Of a stretch of 64,000 nucleotides of DNA, positions 31,411 through 40,171 are shown piece after piece; position 1 is the stretch's first letter, and every line of letters begins with the position of its first letter. Where the stretch lies: assembly GCA_022822665.1 (NCBI GenBank), contig JAJEAR010000054.1:60442-124441 (forward strand), in the 5' to 3' direction. A program made the position numbers and the translations under genes. The stretch comes from Alphaproteobacteria bacterium. Lineage in GTDB: Bacteria > Pseudomonadota > Alphaproteobacteria > Thalassobaculales > Thalassobaculaceae. The notes below the pieces were generated by a model. The model searched no databases, was not told the origin of the DNA, and was given only the letters and a program-made list of their open reading frames with translations.

Positions 31411-33654
31411 ATGGCAGCTCTCCAGGACACCGACTGCGTGAAAGGGACGCTCGAGGGGATCTCGGAGCAGATCTGGCGCGAGAAGTACCGGCACGGCGAA
31501 GAGGCGTCGATCACCGACAGCTGGGACCGGGTGGCCCGGGCGCTGGCGGCAGTCGAGGATGACGCCGAGTCCTGGACCGGCGTGTTTCGCAACACCCTCT
31601 CGGGCTTCGGGTTCCTGCCCGCCGGCAGGATCCTGGCCGGTGCCGGAACCGGCCGCGCGGTCACTCTCTTCAACTGCTTCGTCATGGGGACGATTCCGGA
31701 CGACATGTCGGGGATCTTCACCGCCCTGCGCGAGGCCGCGCTCACCCTGCAGCAGGGAGGCGGGATCGGCTATGACTTCTCGACCCTGCGCCCGAAGGGA
31801 GCACCGGTTCGCGGTGTCGGGGCCGATGCTTCAGGGCCACTCTCCTTCATGGACGTGTGGAACGCGATGTGCGGCACGATCATGAGCGCCGGCGCCCGGC
31901 GCGGTGCCATGATGGCGACGCTGCGGTGTGACCACCCGGACATCGACGACTTCATTGCCGCCAAGCGCGACCCGGCGCGGTTGCGGATGTTCAACCTGTC
32001 GGTGTTGGTGACCGACCCGTTCATGCAGGCCGTGGAAGAAGACGGCGACTGGGACCTGGTGTTCGGTGGCGAAGTCTGGCGAACGGTGCGGGCACGGGAC
32101 CTGTGGGACCGGATCCTGCGGGCGACCTACGACGTGGCCGAACCGGGTGTCATCTTCATCGACCGGATCAACCGGCAGAACCCGATCGCCTACTGCGAGA
32201 CCATCGCCGCGACCAATCCATGTGGCGAACAGCCGCTGCCACCCTATGGCGCCTGCCTTCTGGGGTCGGTGAACCTCGCCCGGTTCGTCGAGGAGCCGTT
32301 CACTGCCGACGGGTCCGTTGACCTCGAGGGCCTGGGAGAGACCGTGGCGGTGGCGGTCCGGATGCTGGACAACGCCATCGACGCGTCGCGGTTCCCGCTG
32401 CCCGAACAGGCGACCGAGGCACGGGCGAAGCGGCGCATCGGCCTCGGGGTGACCGGTCTCGCCGACGCGCTGGTCATGTGCGGAATCCGGTACGGCAGCG
32501 ACGAAGCCCTCGAGGCAACCCGGCACTGGCTGCGGGAGGTTCGCGATGCGGCGGCCAGGGCCTCGGTGGCGCTGGCGCGCGAGAAAGGGCCGTTCCCGCT
32601 GTTCGACGCCGAGCGCTACCTGGAAGCGCCGGGAGTGCGGGATTTGCCGGACGACATCCGCAACGGGATCCGCGAGCATGGGATCCGCAACGGGCTCCTG
32701 ACCTCGATCGCCCCCACCGGGACCATCTCGCTGCTGGCCGGGAACCTGTCGTCGGGGATCGAACCGATCTTTGCGCTCGAATACGAGCGCACGGTGCTGG
32801 ACCGCGACGGGTCGAGGCGAACCCAGCCCGTGGTCGACCACGCGGTCCGGCTGTTCCGCCGCCTCAACGGACCGGACGCACCGCTCCCGGACGCCTTCGT
32901 CACCGCCCAGGAACTGACCCCGGACGAGCACATTGCCATGCAGGGAGCCGCGCAGGAGTTCGTCGACAGCGCGATCTCGAAAACGGTGAACGTGCCCGAG
33001 GCGATCTCGTTCGAAGAGTTCCGCGCTGTCTACCAGGCGGCCTGGGACGCCGGCTGCAAGGGATGCACCACCTACCGCCCGAACCCGGTCACGGGTGCGG
33101 TGCTCTCGGTGACGGACACAGCTCGCGATATGGATGCGGGCACGCTGATCGAACGGCCGGAGGTGGTCGGAGGCCGGACCTACAAGATGCGCTGGCCCGG
33201 CAGCGACCACGCGTTCTACATCACCATCAACGACATCGAGCGCGACGGGCGCCGGGTGCCGTTCGAGGTCTTTATCAACTCCAAGAACATGGGTCACTAC
33301 GCCTGGACCGTGGCATTGACCCGGATGATCAGCGCGGTGTTCAGGCGCGGCGGCGACGTGTCGTTCGTCGCCGAGGAGCTGCAGCAGGTGTTCGATCCGC
33401 GCGGCGGAGCCTGGATCGAGAGGAAGTACGTGCCCTCGCTGCTGGCCGCGATCGGCGGGGTGATCGAGAAGCACCTGCGCACGATCGGTTTCCTCGATGC
33501 CGGCGAGGCAGCGCCCGCGGATGCGACTGTGGGGGACAGCGGCACCGTGACGACGGGGTCCGGCAGCGAATGCGGCCGCTGCGGCGCATTTGCGGTGGTT
33601 CGCACGGAGGGATGCGATCTCTGCACCGCCTGCGGATACTCGACCTGCGGCTGA
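31411..33654 (+). CDS. nrdJ: Adenosylcobalamin-dependent (class II) ribonucleotide reductase
   Basis: 747 aa from ATG 31411 (GTG 31408 adjacent). Reduces ribonucleotides using a B12 radical. The active-site triad appears in NPCGEQPLPPYGACLLGSVNL (Asn269, thiyl Cys271, Glu273); an N-terminal redox Cys lies in LFNCFVMG; SGGG-like QQGGGIGYDFS and the phosphate-binding region IAPTGTISLLAG follow. The C-terminus carries a zinc-ribbon-like tail with five Cys (CGRCGAFAVV...CDLCTACGYSTCG). No cobalamin riboswitch could be made out in the short upstream gap. Confidence 0.95.
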   Translation: MAALQDTDCVKGTLEGISEQIWREKYRHGEEASITDSWDRVARALAAVEDDAESWTGVFRNTLSGFGFLPAGRILAGAGTGRAVTLFNCFVMGTIPDDMSGIFTALREAALTLQQGGGIGYDFSTLRPKGAPVRGVGADASGPLSFMDVWNAMCGTIMSAGARRGAMMATLRCDHPDIDDFIAAKRDPARLRMFNLSVLVTDPFMQAVEEDGDWDLVFGGEVWRTVRARDLWDRILRATYDVAEPGVIFIDRINRQNPIAYCETIAATNPCGEQPLPPYGACLLGSVNLARFVEEPFTADGSVDLEGLGETVAVAVRMLDNAIDASRFPLPEQATEARAKRRIGLGVTGLADALVMCGIRYGSDEALEATRHWLREVRDAAARASVALAREKGPFPLFDAERYLEAPGVRDLPDDIRNGIREHGIRNGLLTSIAPTGTISLLAGNLSSGIEPIFALEYERTVLDRDGSRRTQPVVDHAVRLFRRLNGPDAPLPDAFVTAQELTPDEHIAMQGAAQEFVDSAISKTVNVPEAISFEEFRAVYQAAWDAGCKGCTTYRPNPVTGAVLSVTDTARDMDAGTLIERPEVVGGRTYKMRWPGSDHAFYITINDIERDGRRVPFEVFINSKNMGHYAWTVALTRMISAVFRRGGDVSFVAEELQQVFDPRGGAWIERKYVPSLLAAIGGVIEKHLRTIGFLDAGEAAPADATVGDSGTVTTGSGSECGRCGAFAVVRTEGCDLCTACGYSTCG

Positions 33655-33813
33655 TACCCGTGCCGGCGCCTCCGTCGTGGGACGGCGACGCCGGACTGCC
33701 GGTGCAGCGGGAACGGCTTGATGGGCGGGCCTGTGTCGTCGTCTACACGGTGCGGGGTTCGGCCGTTTGTATCATCTCGGCCTGCAAGGCCAACCGGAAG
33801 GAGGTCGCGGACT

Positions 33814-34005
33814 ATGAGCAAAACGCGCATCAGTATTGATTCCGACGATCCTTCCACCTTGCCCGTCGGGCGGATCGATCCCGCCAGGGTGGATGCCACC
33901 ACCGAGGCGGAGATCGCGGCACAGGCGCGGGAGGACGAGGCTGAGGCCATGCAGGACATGGCACGGTATGCGCGCCGAATCCGGCGGCGGCCGGGGGGCC
34001 GTTGA
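33814..34005 (+). pseudogene. Truncated HigA-type antitoxin (N-terminal half)
   Basis: 63 aa from ATG 33814, with a perfect AAGGAGG at 33798-33804. The segment ARVDATTEAEIAAQAREDEAEAMQDMARYARRIRRR is typical of antitoxins that continue into an XRE helix-turn-helix of about 50 residues. Here the frame ends after RRIRRRPGGR with a stop, so the DNA-binding domain is lost. No toxin gene is visible next to it. A second frame downstream (to 34126, ending LLAKAGIAL) may be more debris. Confidence 0.65.
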
Positions 34006-34216
34006 TCGTTCGACGGTCCTGCCCGGCCTCACCCCGGCACTGATCGCCCGGGTGCTCGAGACAGCCGACATGGATGGTGCCGAGGTCATTCCGGGACTGC
34101 TCGCGAAAGCCGGCATTGCCCTGTAGGCGCGATGGTACCGGCCGAAGGCCGCCGGTCGCGTGTTCCGAGGAGGTGAGTGCTGGCGGGCCCTGGTCCGGGA
34201 CCGTGGCCTGACCGGC

Positions 34217-34909
34217 TCAGGGGCTCTCCCTGCCCGGCCTGACACCCTGCATGATGGTCGAGGGCGTTGCCCGCCACAGGCATTCCGCCGCCAGCCCGGC
34301 CGCTTCGATTGCCGCCAGCTCCTCGTTCAATGGGAAGTAGACGTCTTCGTCGGCCCATTCCCGGAAATGTTCCCGGGCGCGCTCCTCTGTGATGCCGCAG
34401 GCCACGAGATGGGCTGTCCAGGTCTCGTAATCGGCGGACCGGCGTTCGTCGGTCTCAGCCGGCATGGTGACATCCGCGTTCAGGAACACCCCTCCGGGAG
34501 ACAGCGCTTCGCGGATTGTGCGATAGAGGGACCGCTTTTCGTCGATGGACGGCACGTGATGCAGGGCAAGCGACGCAACCACCGCGTCGCAGGCCGGCAG
34601 CGGGTCGAGAAACGACTGCTCCAGGAACCGGGTTCGCGCCCCGTATGCCGCAAGCCGCTGCCGGGCCTGGTCCAGCATGGCGGGATCCACGTCGATCAGG
34701 GTGACACGGCACCCTTCACACCCGTCCAGTACCGCCTTTGACAGCGCGCCGGTCCCCGCGCCGAGATCGAGGACATGTGCCGGACCGCTTGCGGCAACCG
34801 CGTCCGCGACCAGCGCGAGCATTTCGTCGTAGCCGGGGACAAAGGTCCGGATCGCCTCGTCGTAGGCGTCGATCTCGACCCGTAGATGGCTGCTCACCGA
34901 ATGGCTCAT
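34217..34909 (-). CDS. Class I SAM-dependent methyltransferase
   Basis: 230 aa from ATG 34909. SAM-binding motif I VLDLGAGTGALSKAVL at about residues 50-65, motif II with LIDVDPAMLDQAR, and motif IV DAVVASLALHHVP. The region after it (RTIREALSPGGVFLNADV) is typical of the ubiquinone/cyclopropane-type methyltransferase superfamily. Substrate unknown. It is a single gene on the minus strand with no clear partner. Confidence 0.85.
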   Translation of the reverse strand: MSHSVSSHLRVEIDAYDEAIRTFVPGYDEMLALVADAVAASGPAHVLDLGAGTGALSKAVLDGCEGCRVTLIDVDPAMLDQARQRLAAYGARTRFLEQSFLDPLPACDAVVASLALHHVPSIDEKRSLYRTIREALSPGGVFLNADVTMPAETDERRSADYETWTAHLVACGITEERAREHFREWADEDVYFPLNEELAAIEAAGLAAECLWRATPSTIMQGVRPGRESP

Positions 34910-35135
34910 GACTGTGCCGGCCCGCCTCCCTCGCAAGGGTCATTCCCCTCAAGCCTGCCGGCGTCCGCGGCCCCGCGATACCCGCGGGTTGCGGCGCACT
35001 GCACACACACCGATACCGCCACTGTCCGGGCCTCCGCGCCCCCGGTCGAGGCCGTTACCGGGGCCTGGCGGTCAGTGTTCGCTCTTGCTCCGACGACATT
35101 CCGTCGGCGTCCCGGACATCGGGTGCGGGCCGGGT

Positions 35136-36188
35136 TCAGATGGCCCGGACCCGGTCGAGCCCCTGGGGTGACCGGCCGGTCTCGACCTCGACGACCGCAT
35201 CGACCAGTGCCGCATTCGCCGGGGCCGGGATCCCGATCTCGGCGCCCTTGGCGGCGACGAACCCGTTGATGGCGTGGATCTCGGTCCGCCGACCTTTGGC
35301 GATGTCCTGGGCCATCGACGGCCGGGAATCGTCGCTGCGGCCGACCGCGGACGCCTCCATGTCCGCCTCGATACGCTCGCGCAGGGCACTGTCGCTGCAC
35401 GACGCCGCAACCCAGTCATCCGGTGCAAAGCGGTTGATGGTTTCGAGATCGAAGCCGAGTGCACGGCCGATCCGCACCGCTTCGCCGGCAAGGCGGATCG
35501 ACAGCCAGCGGGTCACCGGTTCACGGTCACAATCGTTGGCGCCGAGCCCGGTCGCCGCGCACACGCCGTTTCGCATCGCGTTGGCCGTCAGCTTCGACCA
35601 GCGTTCGCCCCACAGGTTGGTGGTCGCCTTGGCACTATCGACCGCCGACAGCAGCCGGACGACCTCCTGGATCCGTGGCGTGACGCGGCCATGCGCCTCA
35701 CCGGCCCGGAACACCGTGTGCTTGTTGCCGCCGAGCGGAACCCCGCGCCGCACCGTGGCGGGCCCGGTGAGCTCGACCGCGATCTTGGCGGCGATGCAGC
35801 CGGTGGTCCGGCCCCAGCCGACCATCTGCGCGAGCGTCTCCTCGTTGATGCAGTTCTGCAGCGAGACACAGAACCCGGTGGGCGCCAGGTATTCCCTGAT
35901 CAGGGCGGCGGCCCAGGCGGTGTCGTAGGACTTCACGCAGATGAAGGCGATGTCGATCGGGCGTTCGCGTGCCAGCGACTGCACCTCCGTCAGGCTGATC
36001 GCGCGCGCCGGGGTGGTGAAACACTCCGCCTCGGTCAGGCCCGAGAGCGACAGGCCCTGCTCGTTGATCGCGCGCACGTGTTCCGGCCACGGATCGACGA
36101 AGATCACGTCCTCGCCCATACGGGCCATGTAGCCGCCGACATAGGCGCCGACGGCGCCGGCACCGACAATGGCTATCCGGTTGCTCAT
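35136..36188 (-). CDS. Ketopantoate-reductase-like (ApbA/PanE) dehydrogenase
   Basis: 350 aa. Rossmann motif IAIVGAGAVGAYVGGYMARMGEDVIFVDPW, then FICVKSYDTAWAAALI, and the C-terminal domain with GERWSKLTANAMRNGVCAATGLGAND carrying the usual Lys and Asn. Distinct from the paralogue at 27-28 kb. It is the last gene in a minus-strand set with a TauD-type dioxygenase (13-bp gap) and a ThDP enzyme, which argues for a role with a keto acid in a shared catabolic route. Confidence 0.83.
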   Translation of the reverse strand: MSNRIAIVGAGAVGAYVGGYMARMGEDVIFVDPWPEHVRAINEQGLSLSGLTEAECFTTPARAISLTEVQSLARERPIDIAFICVKSYDTAWAAALIREYLAPTGFCVSLQNCINEETLAQMVGWGRTTGCIAAKIAVELTGPATVRRGVPLGGNKHTVFRAGEAHGRVTPRIQEVVRLLSAVDSAKATTNLWGERWSKLTANAMRNGVCAATGLGANDCDREPVTRWLSIRLAGEAVRIGRALGFDLETINRFAPDDWVAASCSDSALRERIEADMEASAVGRSDDSRPSMAQDIAKGRRTEIHAINGFVAAKGAEIGIPAPANAALVDAVVEVETGRSPQGLDRVRAI

Positions 36189-36201
36189 GACATCATCCCC
36201 G

Positions 36202-37059
36202 TCAGTGCGGCCGGTCGGAACTGCCGATGGTCAGGCGGTGCATGACCCGGCGTTCGCCGTGATAGTCGTTCAGCGCCAGGTGCTGGGTGCAGCGGTTGTC
36301 CCACAGGACCAGCGAGCCCGGGCGGTAGCGGATCCGGCAGGTGAATTCCGGGCGCGTGGCATGGGTGCGCAGGTAGTCGAGCAGCGGTTTGCTCTCCTCC
36401 TCGGTCATGTCGGCAAACCGGGTCAGGTGCGATCCGCTGACGTAGAGCGCCAGCCGCCCGGTCTCCGGGTGGGTGCGCACGATCGGATGGAACGTCGCCT
36501 CTTCGCTCCGGTCGAGGTTCTCGACCGAAAACCGGGTGCTGTTCATCACCGCCGCACGCCCGCCGGCATGCTTCAGCGCTGCCGAGTACTCGGCCTGCAT
36601 GTCGCGCAACAGCTCCTTCATGCCGTCCGAAAGCGTCTCCCAGGCGAGGTAGAGGCTGGTCAGCAGGGTGTCTCCGCCCCTGGTCGGGACCTCGTGCGCG
36701 TACAGCATGGTCCCCAGGGGAGGTGTTTCGGTAAAGGACATGTCGGTGTGCCAGTTGCCGCCGAAATTCCGGCGTTCGTCCGGTTCCTTGCGGATTTCGA
36801 AGATACCCGGGTGACCGGGCAGGCCCTTGACGAACGGGTAGGGGACCAGCGGCCCGAACCGGGTGGCAAACGCCTCGCAGTGTTCCGGCTCGAGCACCTG
36901 GTCGTGGAACAGGATCACCTGGTAGTCGAGCAGCGCCTGGCGGATTTCCTCGAACACTCCGTCGTCGAGCGGGCAGGACAGGTCGACCCCGGAGATCTCC
37001 GCTCCCATCGATCCGGCAATGGGAGCGATGGTGAGCGTGGGCTGGTTCTTCAGATGCAT
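36202..37059 (-). CDS. TauD/TfdA-family 2-oxoglutarate dioxygenase
   Basis: 285 aa from ATG 37059. Iron ligands are in NWHTDMSFTETPP (His and Asp) and LVLWDNRCTQHLALNDY (distal His); RVMHRLTIGS near the C-terminus supplies the 2-oxoglutarate Arg. The opening LTIAPIAGSMGAEISGVDLSCPL is typical of TauD. Same family as the gene at 17 kb but clearly divergent. Lies 52 bp behind the ThDP enzyme on the same strand. Confidence 0.9.
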   Translation of the reverse strand: MHLKNQPTLTIAPIAGSMGAEISGVDLSCPLDDGVFEEIRQALLDYQVILFHDQVLEPEHCEAFATRFGPLVPYPFVKGLPGHPGIFEIRKEPDERRNFGGNWHTDMSFTETPPLGTMLYAHEVPTRGGDTLLTSLYLAWETLSDGMKELLRDMQAEYSAALKHAGGRAAVMNSTRFSVENLDRSEEATFHPIVRTHPETGRLALYVSGSHLTRFADMTEEESKPLLDYLRTHATRPEFTCRIRYRPGSLVLWDNRCTQHLALNDYHGERRVMHRLTIGSSDRPH

Positions 37060-37111
37060 CGGGCAGCTCCGGTGCGCAGTTGGGTCATGGTCCTGTGCCC
37101 GGGTCCCGGCA

Positions 37112-38740
37112 TCACAGCCGGGAAACCCTGGTTTCCTTGCAGGTGATGAACTCGAGCAGCGCCGGTGTTCCGGCCTCGGTCTGTGCAATGCCGCGGCGGA
37201 TCGCCGGGATGATCTCCGACACCTCGGTGACCCGTTCGCCGTAGCCGCCGAAGGCCCGCGCCATGGCGGCATAGTCGCCGGAAATGTCCGTCGAGCGGTA
37301 CTTTTCGGTCGATACCGGCATCACGTTGAGCTCGATCGCCATGGAGAAGTTGTTGAGCAGGATCGACAGGATCGGGATGCGTTCCCTGACCGCGGTCTCG
37401 AAGTCCATGCCGGTAAACCCGATGGCGGCGTCTCCCCACACGTTGATGCACAGCTTGTCGGGATGGGCCAGCTTGGCGCCCATCGCGAGGCCGAGGCCAT
37501 AGCCGAGCTGCGTCGTCTTGCCCCAGCCGATGTAACTGAGCGGGGCTGTTGCCTGCCAGAACGGGCTGATCTGATCGCGCGGCGAACCGGCGTCATGGGT
37601 GATGATGGTGTTCGCCTTGTCCACCGTGGCGCCAAGATCCCGAAGCACCCGGTAGGGGGAAAGCGGTGTCTCGTCGCTGTCGGTAAGCGGTGCCCATTCG
37701 GCCCGCCACTCGGCGTGGGCCGCGGCAATTCCCGCTGCCACCGGCCCTGCGTCGCGCGGGCTTTCGAGCAGTGCCTCGACCTCGGCGATAACCGCGTCCA
37801 GCACCAGGGCGGCGTCGCCGACGAGCCCGAGGGCCGCCGGGACATCCTTGTTGATGTGCATGGGGTCCAGCGTCGCATGGATCAGCGGCGTGCCTGCGGG
37901 CATGGAGGTTCCGAAGTTGGTACGGGTGAAGCTGCAGCCGATGCCGAAGATGAGATCGGCCTGGTCGAGGTGGCGGCGCACCGCGAGCGGGATTGCAAGG
38001 CCGCATGACCCGAGCGCGAGCGGATGGTCCTCCGGGAACGCGCTCTTGCCGCCGAGGCTGGTGGTGGTCGGGGCGGCAAGCAGTTCCGCGAGGCGCTGAA
38101 GCTGCGGCCATGCCTTTGCGTAGTGCACACCCTGGCCGGCGTAGAGCACCGGGTTGCCGGCGGCCACCAGCATGCGGGCGGCCTCCGCCACGTCGGCCGC
38201 GTCCGGACCGTACCGGACCTGCCGGGGAGGCGTGTACTCGAGCGTTCCCGGCACCTCGGCCATCATCAGGTCGACCGGGACCTCGAGCAGGACCGGACCG
38301 CCGCGACCCGACCTCAGGGCGGAGAACGCGCGGCGAAGCGCGTGCGGCACCTCTTCGGGACTGACCAGTGGCTCGGAGAGCTTGGTAACCTGGGCCATCG
38401 CGCGGGCCGAGTTGAAGTTGGGATCGACATGCGCGAGATGCCGGGCATAGCCCATCGGCATAACCAGGATGGGCACGGATTCGCCGTAGGCCTGTGCAAC
38501 GCCACCGTAGGCGTTTTCCGCGCCCGGGCCATGCTGCATCACGAATATCCCGATCTTCTCCCCGGACGTGACCCGGGAGATTGCGTCGGCCATGTGCAGG
38601 CCGATCCGTTCCTGGCGCACGATTATCGGGCGGATATCGGCATGGGCCACGTACTCGAGAATGTGATTGACCGGGTAGCCGATGATGAACTCGACACCTT
38701 CCCGCTTCAGCACCTCGACGATGGCTTCAACTGTCTTCAT
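37112..38740 (-). CDS. ThDP-dependent acetolactate-synthase-like enzyme
   Basis: 542 aa from ATG 38740. N-terminal domain KTVEAIVEVLKREGVEFIIGYPVNHILE with catalytic Glu in VRQERIGLHMADAISR; central domain with NPVLYAGQGVHYAKA; C-terminal Mg/ThDP motif in WGDAAIGFTGMDFETAVRERIPILSILLNN. No FAD-type ALS small subunit is nearby. Overall it resembles catabolic paralogues such as sulfoacetaldehyde acetyltransferase or benzoylformate-decarboxylase-like proteins. Pairing with a TauD-type oxygenase hints at a sulfonate or 2-oxo-acid substrate, which is inference only. Confidence 0.85.
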   Translation of the reverse strand: MKTVEAIVEVLKREGVEFIIGYPVNHILEYVAHADIRPIIVRQERIGLHMADAISRVTSGEKIGIFVMQHGPGAENAYGGVAQAYGESVPILVMPMGYARHLAHVDPNFNSARAMAQVTKLSEPLVSPEEVPHALRRAFSALRSGRGGPVLLEVPVDLMMAEVPGTLEYTPPRQVRYGPDAADVAEAARMLVAAGNPVLYAGQGVHYAKAWPQLQRLAELLAAPTTTSLGGKSAFPEDHPLALGSCGLAIPLAVRRHLDQADLIFGIGCSFTRTNFGTSMPAGTPLIHATLDPMHINKDVPAALGLVGDAALVLDAVIAEVEALLESPRDAGPVAAGIAAAHAEWRAEWAPLTDSDETPLSPYRVLRDLGATVDKANTIITHDAGSPRDQISPFWQATAPLSYIGWGKTTQLGYGLGLAMGAKLAHPDKLCINVWGDAAIGFTGMDFETAVRERIPILSILLNNFSMAIELNVMPVSTEKYRSTDISGDYAAMARAFGGYGERVTEVSEIIPAIRRGIAQTEAGTPALLEFITCKETRVSRL

Positions 38741-38894
38741 CTTCGCGTCCCCCTCGACATCCGTCCGGTCCGTGCGGCCGAACCGTGAGCGGATGGTACG
38801 GGGCGCGCGCGGCGGCTTCAATGCGGATGTCGGGCTGGACGCGACGACGCTGTCGGCGCAGGCTGTGGCCGGCAGCATCAGACGGAGGCAGGAC

Positions 38895-39662
38895 ATGCGG
38901 TTCGGGGACAGGGTGGCACTGATTACCGCTGCGGGCAGCGGTATCGGGCGCGCGACGGCACAGATCATCGCGGCGGAGGGCGGCCGGGTGGCGGCGGTCG
39001 ACAACGACGAGGGTCGGCTGGAGCGGCTGGCGAACGATGTCTCCGCCGCCGGCGGCCGGATCGGAACCTTCGCCTGTGACGCACTTGACCGCGGCGCGGT
39101 CCGCGCCACCGTCGCCGGGGTGCTCGAGGCTCACGGCGCCATCGACATCCTGGTCAACGCCGTGGGCGGCAGCACCATCATTGCCGATCCCGGAGCGACG
39201 GTTGACGCGCTCGAGCTGGAGGAGTGGCGGTCGATCACCGCGTTCAACCTGGAGGGCATGTTCCTGTTTACCCACGAGGTTGTGCCGATAATGAAACGCC
39301 AGGGCAGGGGCAAGATCGTCAACCTTGCCTCCATCGCCGGCCGTGGCCTGAGCGATGAGAGCAGCAGCGCCTACGCCGCGGCCAAGGGCGGCGTGATCGC
39401 GTTTACCCACAAGATCGCCCGGGAACTCGGACCGTTCGGCATCACCGTCAACGCGGTGGCACCCAACACCACGCTGACCGAGCGGATCCGGCCGCGGTGG
39501 GAGCAGCGCAGCCCGGAGGCCAGGGCCGCTGCCGTTGAAGCGATTCCCCTGCGCCGGGTCGGCGAGGCGGTCGACCAGGCCCGGGTGATCTGTTTCCTGG
39601 CGTCGGGCGATGCCGACTACGTGACCGGGCAGACAATCGACGTGTCGGGCGGCGCCGCCTGA
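38895..39662 (+). CDS. Short-chain dehydrogenase/reductase
   Basis: 255-aa classical SDR. NAD(P) motif TAAGSGIGRA at 11-20, Asp36/Asp38 region (VAAVDNDE) favouring NAD, NAVGG at 88-92, and catalytic Ser146, Tyr160, Lys164 (SSSAYAAAKGG). The end TGQTIDVSGGAA is standard. Start ATG 38895 gives normal length. Divergent from the ThDP enzyme. From codon 133 on, its sequence is also present, damaged, at 41143. Confidence 0.92.
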   Translation: MRFGDRVALITAAGSGIGRATAQIIAAEGGRVAAVDNDEGRLERLANDVSAAGGRIGTFACDALDRGAVRATVAGVLEAHGAIDILVNAVGGSTIIADPGATVDALELEEWRSITAFNLEGMFLFTHEVVPIMKRQGRGKIVNLASIAGRGLSDESSSAYAAAKGGVIAFTHKIARELGPFGITVNAVAPNTTLTERIRPRWEQRSPEARAAAVEAIPLRRVGEAVDQARVICFLASGDADYVTGQTIDVSGGAA

Positions 39663-39676
39663 CCGGGAGAGGCGAG

Positions 39677-40072
39677 ATGGAACGAAGCGAACTTTATCGC
39701 AAGGGTGATGAAAAGCGCCGGGAAATGTACGGCGAGGCCGCGTACCGGCGCGCCAACGAGACCGTCTACGCCGACCCGGTCATGCGCCGGTTCCTCGACG
39801 TGGCGACCGAGACCGTGTTCGGGGCGTTGTGGACACGGCCGGGGCTGGATGCCCGGACCAGGGCGCTGATCTGCGTCGTTTCCGATGTCGCCACCCAGCG
39901 CGAGGACGAACTCGAGATCCATCTGCGGTTTGCCCTGAACCAGGGCTGGACCGAGGACGAGCTGATCGAGACCCTGCTGCATCTCTCCGGCTACATCGGG
40001 GTGCCGTCGGTACGCGGTGCGATGCTGGTGGCGAGCCGGGTCTTCACCGAGATACGGTCCGAGACCGGCTGA
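39677..40072 (+). CDS. Carboxymuconolactone-decarboxylase-family protein
   Basis: 131 aa, start ATG 39677, 14 bp behind the SDR. The CMD core is ALWTRPGLDARTRALICVVSDVATQREDELEIHLRFALNQGWTEDELIETLLHLSGYIGVPSVRGAM. No CxxC pair, so it is the decarboxylase-like rather than the AhpD peroxidase-like branch. Found near SDR and dioxygenase genes in aromatic or lactone degradation clusters. Actual substrate unknown. Confidence 0.87.
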   Translation: MERSELYRKGDEKRREMYGEAAYRRANETVYADPVMRRFLDVATETVFGALWTRPGLDARTRALICVVSDVATQREDELEIHLRFALNQGWTEDELIETLLHLSGYIGVPSVRGAMLVASRVFTEIRSETG

Positions 40073-40171
40073 CCGTCACCGCCGGGACGATGCGGCGGCG
40101 GGCCCGGACAAGACCCCCTTCGCGCCGTCCGGTAGCAGGGACCGGCGGCCAGTCACCGTACGGGGCACACC

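Noticed and set aside
29214..31562. 782-codon open frame on the plus strand
   Set aside because: Antisense of the biotin carboxylase and yedK; Arg/Gly/Pro-rich with no domains.
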